Part shown: positions 33,378 to 43,147 of the stretch, in pieces | How the letters are laid out: every line of letters starts with the position of its first letter | Position numbering within the stretch: the first letter of the stretch is position 1 | Assembly: GCF_025643255.1 (NCBI RefSeq) | Contig: NZ_CP087112.1 | Coordinates: 372,001-436,000 of the forward strand | Length of the DNA: 64,000 bases | Source of the DNA: Halomonas sp. 7T | GTDB lineage: Bacteria; Pseudomonadota; Gammaproteobacteria; Pseudomonadales; Halomonadaceae | Reading direction: 5' to 3' | Program-made: the position numbers and the translations under genes | The notes under the pieces: generated by a model | Told to the model about the DNA's origin: nothing | Database searches by the model: none | The model's input: the letters and a program-made list of their open reading frames with translations, nothing else

Positions 33378-35714
33378 CTATACGGCGGCGCGAGAAGGGG
33401 TTGAATGAGGTGATGGATTAAGCCAGGGCGTTAATGTTTGGCGAATGGTGAGCGTTGAGTTACCCAAGTGTGCGCGCTGCGGCTGTTGGCAAAGCTGTCG
33501 CAGTGCTTCTAAGGCGGCAGGGCTTAAACGCTGTTGCTGCTCTTGTGCAAAGGGCAGTAGCGCGCCTAATAGGTCAAGGAAGCTGGGCACGTTTGAGCCG
33601 GGTGCTGCTGCGTCGCTTAGCCATAGAATGCCCGCAAAGCGCTGGGTGCGTGAGGGCGTTAAAGGGGTATCGGCGAGCGGCAGATTAAGCGGCTCGATAA
33701 CGCCGGGCGTGTTAAGCGCTAAACGCGCGCCACGCGAAAGCGTCAGCCCTTGCTGCTCAGCGGCTTCACCCAGGGCGTTAATGGCCGTGAGGTAGGCATC
33801 ACCCTCGGGTAGCAGGCAGACGATATGCTGCTGGTCGTCACTTAATAGGGCAACATCCAGCACAAGATGCTCTTGGCGTGCGGCGCTACGTAAGCAGAAA
33901 CGGGTGATGGCCGGCAGAATGTCATCGATAGATAAACGTGCGCTAACCACATGGCTGTCGGTGGTTAAACAGTAGCCGTTAGCGCTCTCTAAAAGGTGCA
34001 ACGACTCACCTAGTGGGGTGGCATCGGTCGTGGTTAGTGGTGGAGAAAGTGGTGGAGAAAGCAGCGGAGAAAGCGCCGATGTGATGCGCTCGGCAACAGG
34101 GCCTGCCGGTGCGGTAATCGGCCAACGGCGTTGGTCGAAGGTCAGCTGGCCGTGCCAGGTGACTGGCATTTCACGCGCTTGCTGCTTTTGGGCGGCTGTT
34201 TCAGTACTGTGACTAGGCGCCAGCAGACCGTGTTTCCACCACGGTGTTAACGTTGCCCAGAGATCGCTTTCCAATTGGGCCGTTGTAGCTTGGCCGCCAC
34301 TGGCGGCATGCAAGTGGCTAACAATACTGTCAATCGGCTCGCCTTCACTCACTAACAGCCAGATAAGCGCTGCGCTGTCGTTAAGCTGGTAATAAAGCCC
34401 GCTAACATGGTGGTAGAGCGCCAAGCGGTCATCGTCGATGAGTTCACTGACGTCGTTGGCGCGGAACGACATCGCTTGGCGCGCTGCTGCGTGGGCTAAG
34501 CGATAATCTAACAGGCTAGGTAGCCCGATAACCGCCAGATACGCTTGGGTAAGCAGCGGGTTATGTGCTGGGTAGAGCGGTACGAAGCCACCGGCTCGCT
34601 GGTGCTCTGCAGCCAGTGCTGCTGCATCAAATTCAGCCTCATGTGCTGGTTGCGTCAAGCCAACGAGCTCGATCATATCGCGCACCAAGCCGCCTTTGAC
34701 GCTCTTTTCAATGTCGCCACCGTGCTCTGGTTTGGCGCATATCCCCAGTGAAGGGCTTAGATTGCACTCCAAAATCCAGGGCTTTAACTGATCATCTACC
34801 AGGCAGTCCAAGCCAATCAGCTCATAGCAGCCGCGCGGGTCTGCACCTGCTGCTTGAGAACGCGTACGCATGGCGTCTACCCCAGACAGGGCGGTGAGCG
34901 TGGCTAAGTCATACAGCTGGTCAAACAGCGCGTTGTCATCATGGCCTTGCTCACGTAGCCAGTGGCGGTAGCGTTCCAGATCAATAAACTCCACGGGGAT
35001 CTCGGCATTCAGGTTGAGCGCGTTGATATCCGGGTTGGTTAACTGGCTAAACGGGTTGTCGACGTCGTCAGGGTCCCATGGTTCAGAGGCCAGCTTGGCA
35101 AAGCCCTGGTCATACAGGTAGACACGCAGCGGATCGATACTGGCAACCAGCATATAAAGTCGTAATACGTATTTATGCCCGCGAATGGTATGTGGGTTAG
35201 CCACGTACTCCTGCACTAGCCAGTTGGCTAAAAGAGGCGCCTTGGCGGGGTCTTTAAGTACTTGAACACCTTGGCCTTTTGAGGCGTTGGTGGGTTTTAA
35301 AATCCAGCGCTTATCAGGGTTAGCCGCTGCGTCTTCTATTAAAGCGGGGTAATCGTGGGGCATTTCATAGGCCCGAGGGAAAAAAGCCAGCCGTTGGGTG
35401 AAGGGGTGATCATTGCCAAAGTGACACCGCGTCCGTTCGCGTAGCGCGTTGAGGCTGGAGTGAAGCCGACTTTTAACGGTTAACGATGCGTTGCCAGGAA
35501 TGTGGTTCATCTTGGCGCTAGGAGAGGCAGCTTTAAACGCTGTGTTGGTCGGCATGCCCGTTACCCAGGCGGCTTGCCAATGCTTTTCGTCACCTTCTGC
35601 CCAGCCATGTGCTTCCAGCGTTTGGCGAAAAAAGTGATCCTGCTCGGCATGGCGTTTGCCGCTTAGCCAAAATGCAGGCGCTGAGGCCGGTGGGCTAGAA
35701 GCTGAGGTGGGCAT
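33378..35714 (-). CDS. Tubulin-tyrosine-ligase-like ATP-grasp enzyme fused to a PqqD-like domain
   Basis: 778 residues. Residues about 20-355 match the TTL family: KMNHIPGNASLT (68-79), WILKPTNASKGQGV with Lys140 and Lys146, VQEYV hinge (167-171), GHKYVLRLYMLVASIDPLRVYLY (179-201), LTNPDIN, and the metal site Glu316-x-Asn318 in ILECNLSPSLG. Such enzymes use ATP to add an amino acid to a carboxyl group of a protein. Residues about 415-500 look like PqqD, a precursor-peptide-binding module (GLYYQLNDSAALIWLLVSEGEPIDSI). The last 270 residues are unrecognised and contain no P-loop. A good AAGGAG precedes ATG. It heads an operon with the Glu-Gly peptide and a DinB-fold protein. Confidence 0.85.
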   Translation of the reverse strand: MPTSASSPPASAPAFWLSGKRHAEQDHFFRQTLEAHGWAEGDEKHWQAAWVTGMPTNTAFKAASPSAKMNHIPGNASLTVKSRLHSSLNALRERTRCHFGNDHPFTQRLAFFPRAYEMPHDYPALIEDAAANPDKRWILKPTNASKGQGVQVLKDPAKAPLLANWLVQEYVANPHTIRGHKYVLRLYMLVASIDPLRVYLYDQGFAKLASEPWDPDDVDNPFSQLTNPDINALNLNAEIPVEFIDLERYRHWLREQGHDDNALFDQLYDLATLTALSGVDAMRTRSQAAGADPRGCYELIGLDCLVDDQLKPWILECNLSPSLGICAKPEHGGDIEKSVKGGLVRDMIELVGLTQPAHEAEFDAAALAAEHQRAGGFVPLYPAHNPLLTQAYLAVIGLPSLLDYRLAHAAARQAMSFRANDVSELIDDDRLALYHHVSGLYYQLNDSAALIWLLVSEGEPIDSIVSHLHAASGGQATTAQLESDLWATLTPWWKHGLLAPSHSTETAAQKQQAREMPVTWHGQLTFDQRRWPITAPAGPVAERITSALSPLLSPPLSPPLTTTDATPLGESLHLLESANGYCLTTDSHVVSARLSIDDILPAITRFCLRSAARQEHLVLDVALLSDDQQHIVCLLPEGDAYLTAINALGEAAEQQGLTLSRGARLALNTPGVIEPLNLPLADTPLTPSRTQRFAGILWLSDAAAPGSNVPSFLDLLGALLPFAQEQQQRLSPAALEALRQLCQQPQRAHLGNSTLTIRQTLTPWLNPSPHSTPSRAAV

Positions 35715-35939
35715 CGTTAGTCTCCTTGGGCGTTGTTATAACCTTCAGTGGTGCGGGTGGAGAATTACTTACAGCTTTTTGCGTTGTGTTTTAAAAAAAG
35801 CCTACAAACAGGTGCTTGGCAAGTAATGATCGCTATATGAATAAGCCTAATCTGTATTGTCAGTCACTCACTATATAGCGCATCATGATAATAATGTACC
35901 AGTCGTTCTTTGGTTTTTTTAAATGCAGGCCAACCGTCA

Positions 35940-35958
35940 TGATGGCGTGACGCCATCA
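35940..35958. promoter_or_regulatory. 8+3+8 palindrome upstream of the rhodanese gene
   Basis: tgatggcgtgacgccatca: perfect 8-bp arms around a 3-base centre, ending 19 bases before the start codon and just before the GGGAG ribosome-binding site. It could be a repressor operator, possibly for the TetR protein encoded downstream, or an mRNA hairpin controlling translation. Confidence 0.5.
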
Positions 35959-35977
35959 CTTTCTGGGAGTAACAATC

Positions 35978-36961
35978 ATGATGCCATTATTATTGAAGTT
36001 GCCGCTGAAATGGGCAGTGGGCTGGCTGGGCGTACTCAGCTTAGCGGCCCATGCCCACGCACTTGAGTTGACGCCATTAGTGGATGCCCAGTGGTTGAAT
36101 GAGCACCTTGATAGCGAGGCGTTGGTAGTTATTGATGTTCGATCATCGATCGATAATGGTGGCGATGAAGATAGCTTTATCGAGGCGCGCATACCGGGTA
36201 GCCGCTACACCAGCTATACCGATGACGGCTGGCGTGAAACCCGCGATAGTGTCGCGGGTTTAATGCCAGAGGTGGGCGAGCTTGAACGATTGATTGGCAG
36301 CCTGGGGGTGGCGAACGATAGTGCCGTCGTGATCGTGCCCGCCGGTACAGGGGCGACTGACTTTGGCAGCGCGGCGCGGGTTTACTGGACGCTTAAAGTG
36401 CTTGGTCATGACGAGGTGGCTATCTTAAACGGCGGTTTTACAGGCTGGCAGCAGCAAGGGTTTGAAGTCGCTAGCGGTGAACCTGAAGGGTTTGAGACAG
36501 CCGAGTTTACAGCGGCTGCGCTGCGTGAAGAACTGATTGCTACTACCGAAGACGTTGAAGCCGCTCGTACCACACAGGCACAGCTAGTTGATGCGCGGCC
36601 AACGGACTATTTTATGGGCGATGCTAAGTCCCCTGCTGCTAGGGTGGCGGGCACGATACCGGGCGCACGCAGCCTTCCTCATCAAACGCATCTCAATAAT
36701 CAAAATGGTGCTTACTACTTAGACACGGACGGCTTGCAGTCACGTATTAATGCAGCCGACTTAGATAACCAGGAGCGTACGATCGCGTTCTGTAATACGG
36801 GGCACTGGGCCGCTACCGACTGGTTTGTACTCAGCGAAGTGGCCGGTTTTAGCAACATTGCGATGTACGATGGCTCAATGGCCGCGTGGACCATTAGCGA
36901 TTCGCGGCCGGTGCAGTTTGCCCGAGATGGGATAAGGCAAGTGCGGGAGCTGCTGAATTAA
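35978..36961 (+). CDS. Periplasmic two-domain rhodanese (sulfurtransferase)
   Basis: 327 residues. A signal peptide runs to about residue 28 (LLSLAAHAHA-LE). Two rhodanese domains follow: 35-155 (VVIDVRSSID...RIPGSRY), inactive-type without a Cys loop, and 175-305, with the active loop Cys271 in AFCNTGHWAATDWFVL. It should transfer sulfane sulfur, for example from thiosulfate to cyanide or thiols, in the periplasm. The active loop CNTGHWA is longer and less basic than in classical TST. A 19-base palindrome lies in its leader and a TetR gene follows. Confidence 0.9.
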   Translation: MMPLLLKLPLKWAVGWLGVLSLAAHAHALELTPLVDAQWLNEHLDSEALVVIDVRSSIDNGGDEDSFIEARIPGSRYTSYTDDGWRETRDSVAGLMPEVGELERLIGSLGVANDSAVVIVPAGTGATDFGSAARVYWTLKVLGHDEVAILNGGFTGWQQQGFEVASGEPEGFETAEFTAAALREELIATTEDVEAARTTQAQLVDARPTDYFMGDAKSPAARVAGTIPGARSLPHQTHLNNQNGAYYLDTDGLQSRINAADLDNQERTIAFCNTGHWAATDWFVLSEVAGFSNIAMYDGSMAAWTISDSRPVQFARDGIRQVRELLN

Positions 36962-37079
36962 TACGCCATAGCGGTCATACGTCGCGCTCACTGTGGTGGG
37001 CGCGGCATCATTGAGGCGGCACAAGGAGGATATGATACATTACCCCGCTAACTTAAATGCCGGTGTTGAGGGTGTGAAC

Positions 37080-37670
37080 ATGCGTCTTGGTCGACCACTG
37101 CAACATGAACCCGAAGTAGCGCTGTCTGCCGCGATGCATGCGTTTTGGCGTTCAGGATATCACCATACGTCTATGCGCGATTTGCTGGACGCGATGCATA
37201 TTTCCCGAAGTAGTCTTTACCAAGCTTATGGGAATAAAGAGGCGCTATTTTTGCGTGTGCTTGCGCGTTATCGCGAAGCACTGCTTGATCGGCTGGCTGA
37301 ATCGCTAAGGCAAGAAGAGAGTGCTTGGGCATTTATTCAAAGCATGCTGAAGCGTACGGCACAGCAAGCAGAAAGCGAACAGGCGGCGCTGGGCTGTTTG
37401 ATTTTTAACTCAGCCACCGAGCTTGGTAATACAGGAACGGCGGTGTCGGATGCCGCTGTAGAGAGCGTGCAGGCGATTACTCAGTTTTTTGTCTACGTAG
37501 TGGAGCAAGCGCAACAAGAGGGAGCCATTCCTGCAGCGCGCGATGCGCAAAGTTTGGCCTATTTTTTAACGCTTTCCATGTCAGGGCTAAGGCTGTTGCT
37601 GAAAAGTGGCGCTAGCCAGCCACAGGCCGAACAGCAGGTGGCACACATTTTACGTGGGCTTAGCTCGTAG
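37080..37670 (+). CDS. TetR-family transcriptional regulator
   Basis: 196 residues from ATG 37080 (GAGGG about 8 bases upstream). The HTH spans about 10-55: EVALSAAMHAFWRSGYHHTSMRDLLDAMHISRSSLYQAYGNKEALFLRVL. The C-terminal ligand domain is of the TetR_C_7/YxaF-like type (AALGCLIFNSATELG). An alternative ATG at 37032 has AAGGAGG, but only two bases away, and would add 16 residues not typical of the family. It may control the rhodanese gene upstream, whose leader has a 19-base palindrome. Confidence 0.88.
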   Translation: MRLGRPLQHEPEVALSAAMHAFWRSGYHHTSMRDLLDAMHISRSSLYQAYGNKEALFLRVLARYREALLDRLAESLRQEESAWAFIQSMLKRTAQQAESEQAALGCLIFNSATELGNTGTAVSDAAVESVQAITQFFVYVVEQAQQEGAIPAARDAQSLAYFLTLSMSGLRLLLKSGASQPQAEQQVAHILRGLSS

Positions 37671-37726
37671 ACAGGAGTGCGTAGGCAGGACGACCTGTTA
37701 AGCATTGGCGTTAGCTTGACGGCTAA

Positions 37727-37759
37727 CACCGCTATCAGCGTATTGCGCTGATAGCGGTG
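37727..37759. terminator. Strong hairpin between convergent genes
   Basis: A 14-bp perfect stem (caccgctatcagcg, 37727-37740, with cgctgatagcggtg, 37746-37759) and a 5-nt loop, between the TetR gene (plus) and the isocitrate dehydrogenase gene (minus). No T-tract on either side, but the position between convergent stops suggests a two-way transcription barrier. Confidence 0.65.
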
Positions 37760-37774
37760 CTTCAGGCGTTTCGC

Positions 37775-38788
37775 TTACGCGTTGATGTGTTCTACCAATG
37801 CTTGAGCGAAGGTATCGGTGGTGCCGGTGCCGCCCATGTCTGGGGTAACCATATCACGGCGGGTTTCCAGTACGGCACGAATACCCTGGCGGATAGCGTC
37901 GCCTTTTGCGTTCATCCCCAAGTGGTCAAGCATCTGTGCTGCAGCCAAGAGCAGGGCGCAAGGGTTGGCAATTTTTTGGCCTGCAATATCCGGTGCTGAG
38001 CCGTGTACGGCTTCAAAAATCGCGGCCTTTTCGCCGATGTTAGCGCCGGGCGCTAAGCCTAAACCGCCCACTAACCCAGCGCACAGGTCAGAAAGAATAT
38101 CGCCAAACAAGTTAGTGGTGACCACTACATCAAACTGATGGGGGTTCATCACCAGCTGCATGCAGGCGTTATCCACGATCATTTCCTGGAATTCGATCTC
38201 TGGATACTCTTTGGCAATTTCCCGCGCCACCTCTAAAAACAGCCCCGAGCTGGTTTTAATAATGTTGGCTTTATGAACGGCGGTGACTTTTTTACGGCCA
38301 TTGGTTTTGGCTAGCTCGAAGGCATAACGCACGATGCGTTCAGAGCCTTGGCGAGTGACCTTAATGACTGAAATGCCGGTGTTGCCATCATCAATCATCT
38401 CTTGGCCATCAGAGAGGTAGGCACCTTCGGTATTTTCCCGCACGGTAATCATGTCGATATCGTCGTAACGCGACTTTGTGCCGGGGAAACTAATGGCGGG
38501 GCGCACGTTGGCGTAAAGGTCAAAATGGCGGCGCAGCTGCACGTTGATTGAGGAGAAGCCTTTGCCAATGGGCGTGGTTAGCGGGCCTTTAAGGGCGAGG
38601 CCATATTTTTCAATGGCGTCCAGCGACTCTTGAGGAATCAGCGTGCCGTGCTTTTCAAGAGCGGCCAAGCCAGCATCAATAAATTTGTACTCTAGGCCGC
38701 ACTCTAGGGCGTCCAGCACTTGCAGGGTCGCGTCCATAATTTCGGGACCAATGCCATCACCCTTAATCACTGCAATTGACTGGCTCAT
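37775..38788 (-). CDS. NAD-type isocitrate dehydrogenase (beta-decarboxylating dehydrogenase family)
   Basis: 337 residues from ATG 38788 (GAGGAG upstream); an in-frame upstream ATG would add 28 poorly conserved residues. The start [27 protein letters not shown], the substrate site [19 protein letters not shown], the Lys-Asp motif region [12 protein letters not shown], and DACMQLV...[25 protein letters not shown] are all present. The length (about 335) and S-x-N-x-x-L-R pattern favour isocitrate over isopropylmalate as substrate. It oxidises isocitrate to 2-oxoglutarate in the TCA cycle. The gene stands alone. Confidence 0.9.
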   Translation of the reverse strand: MSQSIAVIKGDGIGPEIMDATLQVLDALECGLEYKFIDAGLAALEKHGTLIPQESLDAIEKYGLALKGPLTTPIGKGFSSINVQLRRHFDLYANVRPAISFPGTKSRYDDIDMITVRENTEGAYLSDGQEMIDDGNTGISVIKVTRQGSERIVRYAFELAKTNGRKKVTAVHKANIIKTSSGLFLEVAREIAKEYPEIEFQEMIVDNACMQLVMNPHQFDVVVTTNLFGDILSDLCAGLVGGLGLAPGANIGEKAAIFEAVHGSAPDIAGQKIANPCALLLAAAQMLDHLGMNAKGDAIRQGIRAVLETRRDMVTPDMGGTGTTDTFAQALVEHINA

Positions 38789-39049
38789 ATACTGCTCCTC
38801 TAACGTAAAATCATTCGCCCAAATGCTGAGCATTGCTCTATCTATAAGGTGGCTTATGGTAAGCCATGCCAAGGTGATAGGTCATCCTGTGGCCGTCGTC
38901 TAAACGTCTAGGGTGACGGGTGCGGCGAGGATGCTTTACTGGTAGAATGCCGTGCTCAGGTGATGAGAAAGCACTAAACGTAACCGGTGCTCACCCGCCT
39001 GAATAATGATGATAGTCAGTCATAATGACAGAAAGAAGGTGTAACGTTT
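38789..39049. other. Divergent intergenic region between isocitrate dehydrogenase and the sulP leader
   Basis: About 260 bases with promoter space for both sides and no ORF that I would defend. It leads into the leader ORF at 39050. Confidence 0.4.
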
Positions 39050-39109
39050 ATGACCACTGCTATGGCAGCGATGGCTCTGCCAATACTAGGGCTGATGACT
39101 CCACCCTAG
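39050..39109 (+). CDS. Candidate 19-residue leader peptide upstream of the SulP transporter
   Basis: ATG with GAAGAAGGTG-like ribosome-binding sequence about 11 bases upstream; it encodes MTTAMAAMALPILGLMTPP and then stops. It is hydrophobic with a Pro-Pro end directly before the stop, a context known to slow ribosomes. A nested hairpin lies 17-50 bases downstream and the transporter gene, which lacks an obvious Shine-Dalgarno sequence, begins about 200 bases later. This layout suggests a regulatory upstream ORF, but no homologue could be checked. Confidence 0.5.
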   Translation: MTTAMAAMALPILGLMTPP

Positions 39110-39125
39110 GTTTTCCCTCCTTATC

Positions 39126-39159
39126 AGCGCTGTAACGCTTTTCGCGTTATACCGGCGCT
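39126..39159 (+). promoter_or_regulatory. Nested hairpin between the leader ORF and sulP
   Basis: Outer arms agcgc (39126-39130) and gcgct (39155-39159) enclose an inner taacgc (39133-39138)/gcgtta (39144-39149) stem with a TTTTC loop. It could be part of an attenuator or ribosome-pausing switch for the transporter. Confidence 0.4.
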
Positions 39160-39311
39160 ACGATATCCCGTTGCCGTTATTTGGCGACTGGCGCTTTTGC
39201 GTCTTCGATAGATAGCACTTTTCCCAAGTTCGATTCAAAGCGCGTTCTTCGCTGCCATTGGTGCGGCTGTGGCGTGCAATGTCTTTAAACCTTTAACCAT
39301 GGACTCCCTGA

Positions 39312-40802
<1,491 letters not shown>

Positions 40803-40821
40803 CCACCGCAAGGAGAGCGAA

Positions 40822-41679
40822 ATGAGTGAACACGTATTTGCCGCAATTGATGGCTCCCAGTTTTCAGAAGGCGTATGTGATTACGCCGCTTGGGCAAGTT
40901 TGGCACTAAGCGCTCCATTAAGCTTCGTGCACGTGGTGGATAACCACTCCCAAGTGCCCGACGAGCAAAACCTATCGGGTAACCTGCGCTTTGGTGCCCG
41001 TGAGCGCTTGATGAAAGAGCTTTCCGAGCTTGACGAGCAGCGCGCTAAGATAAACCGCGAGCAGGGAAAGTTCATGCTGGAAGCTGTCAAAGCGCGGGCC
41101 GTGGAAGATGGGGTGAATGCCCCTATTACCCGCCAGCTTAATGGCACGCTGGTTGAAACTTTGGTAGCGCTAGAAAAAGATATGCGCCTGCTGGTCGTAG
41201 GCAAGCGTGGCGAAACCGCTCACCAAGCCAGTGGCCATCTAGGTTCTAACCTTGAGCGTGTGGTGCGTGAAATGCATCGCCCAATACTGATGGTACCCAA
41301 AACCTTCAAGCGGCCTGAAAAAGTATTGATGGCGTTCGACGGCAGTAAAACTGCCCGTAAAGGGGTGGAAATGCTGGCGCGTTCACCATTATTTGCGGGT
41401 ACAGAATGCCATGTTCTGATCGTCGGTGCTGACACTGCAGAGCACCGCAGCGAACTTGAGTGGGCGCTGACGACGCTTCGTGACGCAGGCCACCAAGCCG
41501 AAGGTGCTATTCGTGCTGGCGATGTAGACGAGACGCTGCAAGCCTACGAAAAAGAGCATGCTATTGACCTGCTGGTGATGGGCGCCTACGGCCATTCACG
41601 CATTCGCCATTTGCTGGTGGGCAGCACTACCACCACCATGCTGCGCAATAGCCGGATCCCGGTGCTGATTTTGCGTTAA
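40822..41679 (+). CDS. Tandem-domain universal stress protein (UspA family), copy 1
   Basis: 285 residues with two Usp domains (about 1-155 and 160-285). The first starts HVFAAIDGSQFSEGVCDYAAWAS and ends LLVVGKRG...GSNLERVVREMHRPILMVP. The second starts KVLMAFDGSKTARKG and ends LLVMGAYGHSRIRHLLVGSTTTTMLRNSRIPVLIL, with the G-x2-G-x9-G-S/T ATP-binding signature. It follows sulP by 19 bases with AAGGAGAG and is likely co-transcribed; it may modulate the transporter under stress. It is closely related to the gene at 43711-44565. Confidence 0.93.
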   Translation: MSEHVFAAIDGSQFSEGVCDYAAWASLALSAPLSFVHVVDNHSQVPDEQNLSGNLRFGARERLMKELSELDEQRAKINREQGKFMLEAVKARAVEDGVNAPITRQLNGTLVETLVALEKDMRLLVVGKRGETAHQASGHLGSNLERVVREMHRPILMVPKTFKRPEKVLMAFDGSKTARKGVEMLARSPLFAGTECHVLIVGADTAEHRSELEWALTTLRDAGHQAEGAIRAGDVDETLQAYEKEHAIDLLVMGAYGHSRIRHLLVGSTTTTMLRNSRIPVLILR

Positions 41680-41749
41680 TCCCGACACCCGCTGACGACT
41701 AAGAGTCAGCGCTTAACCATTAGCGCGCTTTTGCAATTGTTTACCCCGC

Positions 41750-41787
41750 AGCCGGCCCTCAACCATTTGAGTGAGCCGGCTTTTTAG
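41750..41787 (+). terminator. Rho-independent terminator after sulP-uspA
   Basis: Stem agccggc (41750-41756) with gccggct (41775-41781), extended by ctcaa/ttgag inside, followed by TTTTT. It abuts the stop of the convergent ACR3-like gene. Confidence 0.88.
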
Positions 41788-42743
41788 TGGCTATCATCAG
41801 GCAGCAGCTTAGGCACCCAGCGTAAATACGCTACCATGCCAAATAGCTCTACTAAGGATTGAAAGACAATTACCACTACCGCAGCCTGCCATCCGCTTGG
41901 CAGGGCAAGCGCAATAGGTAGCATCACGAAAGAGTTACGCGTTCCAAAGCTAAAGATGAGGGTGCGAGCGCTTGTGGTAGGCAGTTTAAATAGCCTGCCC
42001 AGCAGTTTGCCTAGCATTGCCGCAACCACCAAATAGCCCGCAAAAATAAACACGACCTGCACCAGCACATGGGAAAGTGACAGCACGCTATTAACTTGTG
42101 TGGCAGCAATCACTAATACGACGAATGCCAGCAGCGGCACCGGCAGGTAGCCAAGCTGATGAATGGTGCGTTCAATGGCGCGGTAACGCCGGGCGCCAAG
42201 CTCGGTTAGCCATGCCAACATCAAGGGCAGCAAAATAAGCCCTGCAAACGCGCTGAGCAGGTTCGTGGAAAACGTTAGCTGAAACCACTCGCCGCCCAAA
42301 AACAGCCAGAGGTAAACGGGTAATGCAGCCATCTGTGCCAATAGCAATAGCGGCGTTGCCGCAATAGCGCGGGCGGCATCGCCTTTGCCTAGATGCGTAA
42401 AGGTAATAAACCAATCGGTGCAAGGCACTAGTAGCACTAGTAGTATGCCGGCGAGCACCGGCGGGGAAAGCGGTAACCACAGCACCAAAAGCCATAATAA
42501 AGCGGGGATGACAATAAAGTTGCCTAAGAGCAGTGCCGTCATAAAGCGCACATCAGCAACGCTTTGTTTAATATGCAGCAGCGGTATTTGGGTAAAGGTA
42601 GCGTAGAGCAACACACCAAGTAGCGGCCATAGCAACGGCTCAAGGGCGGTTACCCGTACGGGAGCTAAAACACCCAGCGCAAGCCCTAAACTAATAAACC
42701 CCAGGTAGAGCCAAGATTGATGCCTTTCGAGCTGCTCGCGCAT
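41784..42743 (-). CDS. ACR3/BASS-superfamily membrane transporter
   Basis: 319 residues with about ten membrane helices. The segment GILLVLLVPCTDWFITFTHLGKGDAARAIAATPLLLLAQMAALPVYLWLFLG resembles the core of arsenite exporters (ACR3) and bile-acid/sodium symporters. FSFGTRNSFVMLPIALALP matches the second discontinuous helix. The single Cys in VPCTDW is placed as the conserved arsenite-pathway Cys would be, but substrate is not certain. The ATG overlaps the stop of the upstream crcB gene (TAATG), so it is translationally coupled to the fluoride-channel pair. No arsR or arsC gene is nearby. Confidence 0.82.
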   Translation of the reverse strand: MREQLERHQSWLYLGFISLGLALGVLAPVRVTALEPLLWPLLGVLLYATFTQIPLLHIKQSVADVRFMTALLLGNFIVIPALLWLLVLWLPLSPPVLAGILLVLLVPCTDWFITFTHLGKGDAARAIAATPLLLLAQMAALPVYLWLFLGGEWFQLTFSTNLLSAFAGLILLPLMLAWLTELGARRYRAIERTIHQLGYLPVPLLAFVVLVIAATQVNSVLSLSHVLVQVVFIFAGYLVVAAMLGKLLGRLFKLPTTSARTLIFSFGTRNSFVMLPIALALPSGWQAAVVVIVFQSLVELFGMVAYLRWVPKLLPDDSH

Positions 42744-43147
42744 TAGGCGCCCGAATGCTTAGACGGGCGAGGAAACGCTAGGCGGCTACCTAAGTAAGCA
42801 GCCAGTAGCCAAAGTGGCAGGCTCATGGCCATATAAACCAGAGCGAGCCCCGCTTGGCCTTGGTTAACGAAGTGTAGGGTTTCGACGCTAAACAGTGAAA
42901 ACGTGGTGAACCCACCGCAGAAACCCGCAACCAGCAGAGGCTGTAAGCGCGCTATTCTGCCAGCTGGGTGGTTGACCACGGTGGCAGCCAGCCAGCCAAT
43001 CAACCATGACCCTAATACGTTAACTAGCAGCGTACCCCAGGGGAAATAACTGCCCAATGCCGCCATAGAGGCTAGCGAAACGCTATAGCGCAGCACGCTG
43101 CCAATGCCACTCCCAACCCCTACCGCAAGATATGCTTGCCAACTCAT
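42743..43147 (-). CDS. crcB: CrcB/Fluc fluoride channel subunit 2
   Basis: 134 residues, four membrane helices. Family motifs GSGIGSVLRYSVS, FPWGTLLVNVLGSWLIGWL and CGGFTTFSLFSVET are intact. The channel exports fluoride as a dual-topology or paired dimer. I chose ATG 43147, which overlaps the stop of the first crcB by four bases (ATGA); the longer frame lacks a conserved N-terminus. It is immediately followed, with overlap, by the ACR3-like transporter gene. Confidence 0.9.
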   Translation of the reverse strand: MSWQAYLAVGVGSGIGSVLRYSVSLASMAALGSYFPWGTLLVNVLGSWLIGWLAATVVNHPAGRIARLQPLLVAGFCGGFTTFSLFSVETLHFVNQGQAGLALVYMAMSLPLWLLAAYLGSRLAFPRPSKHSGA

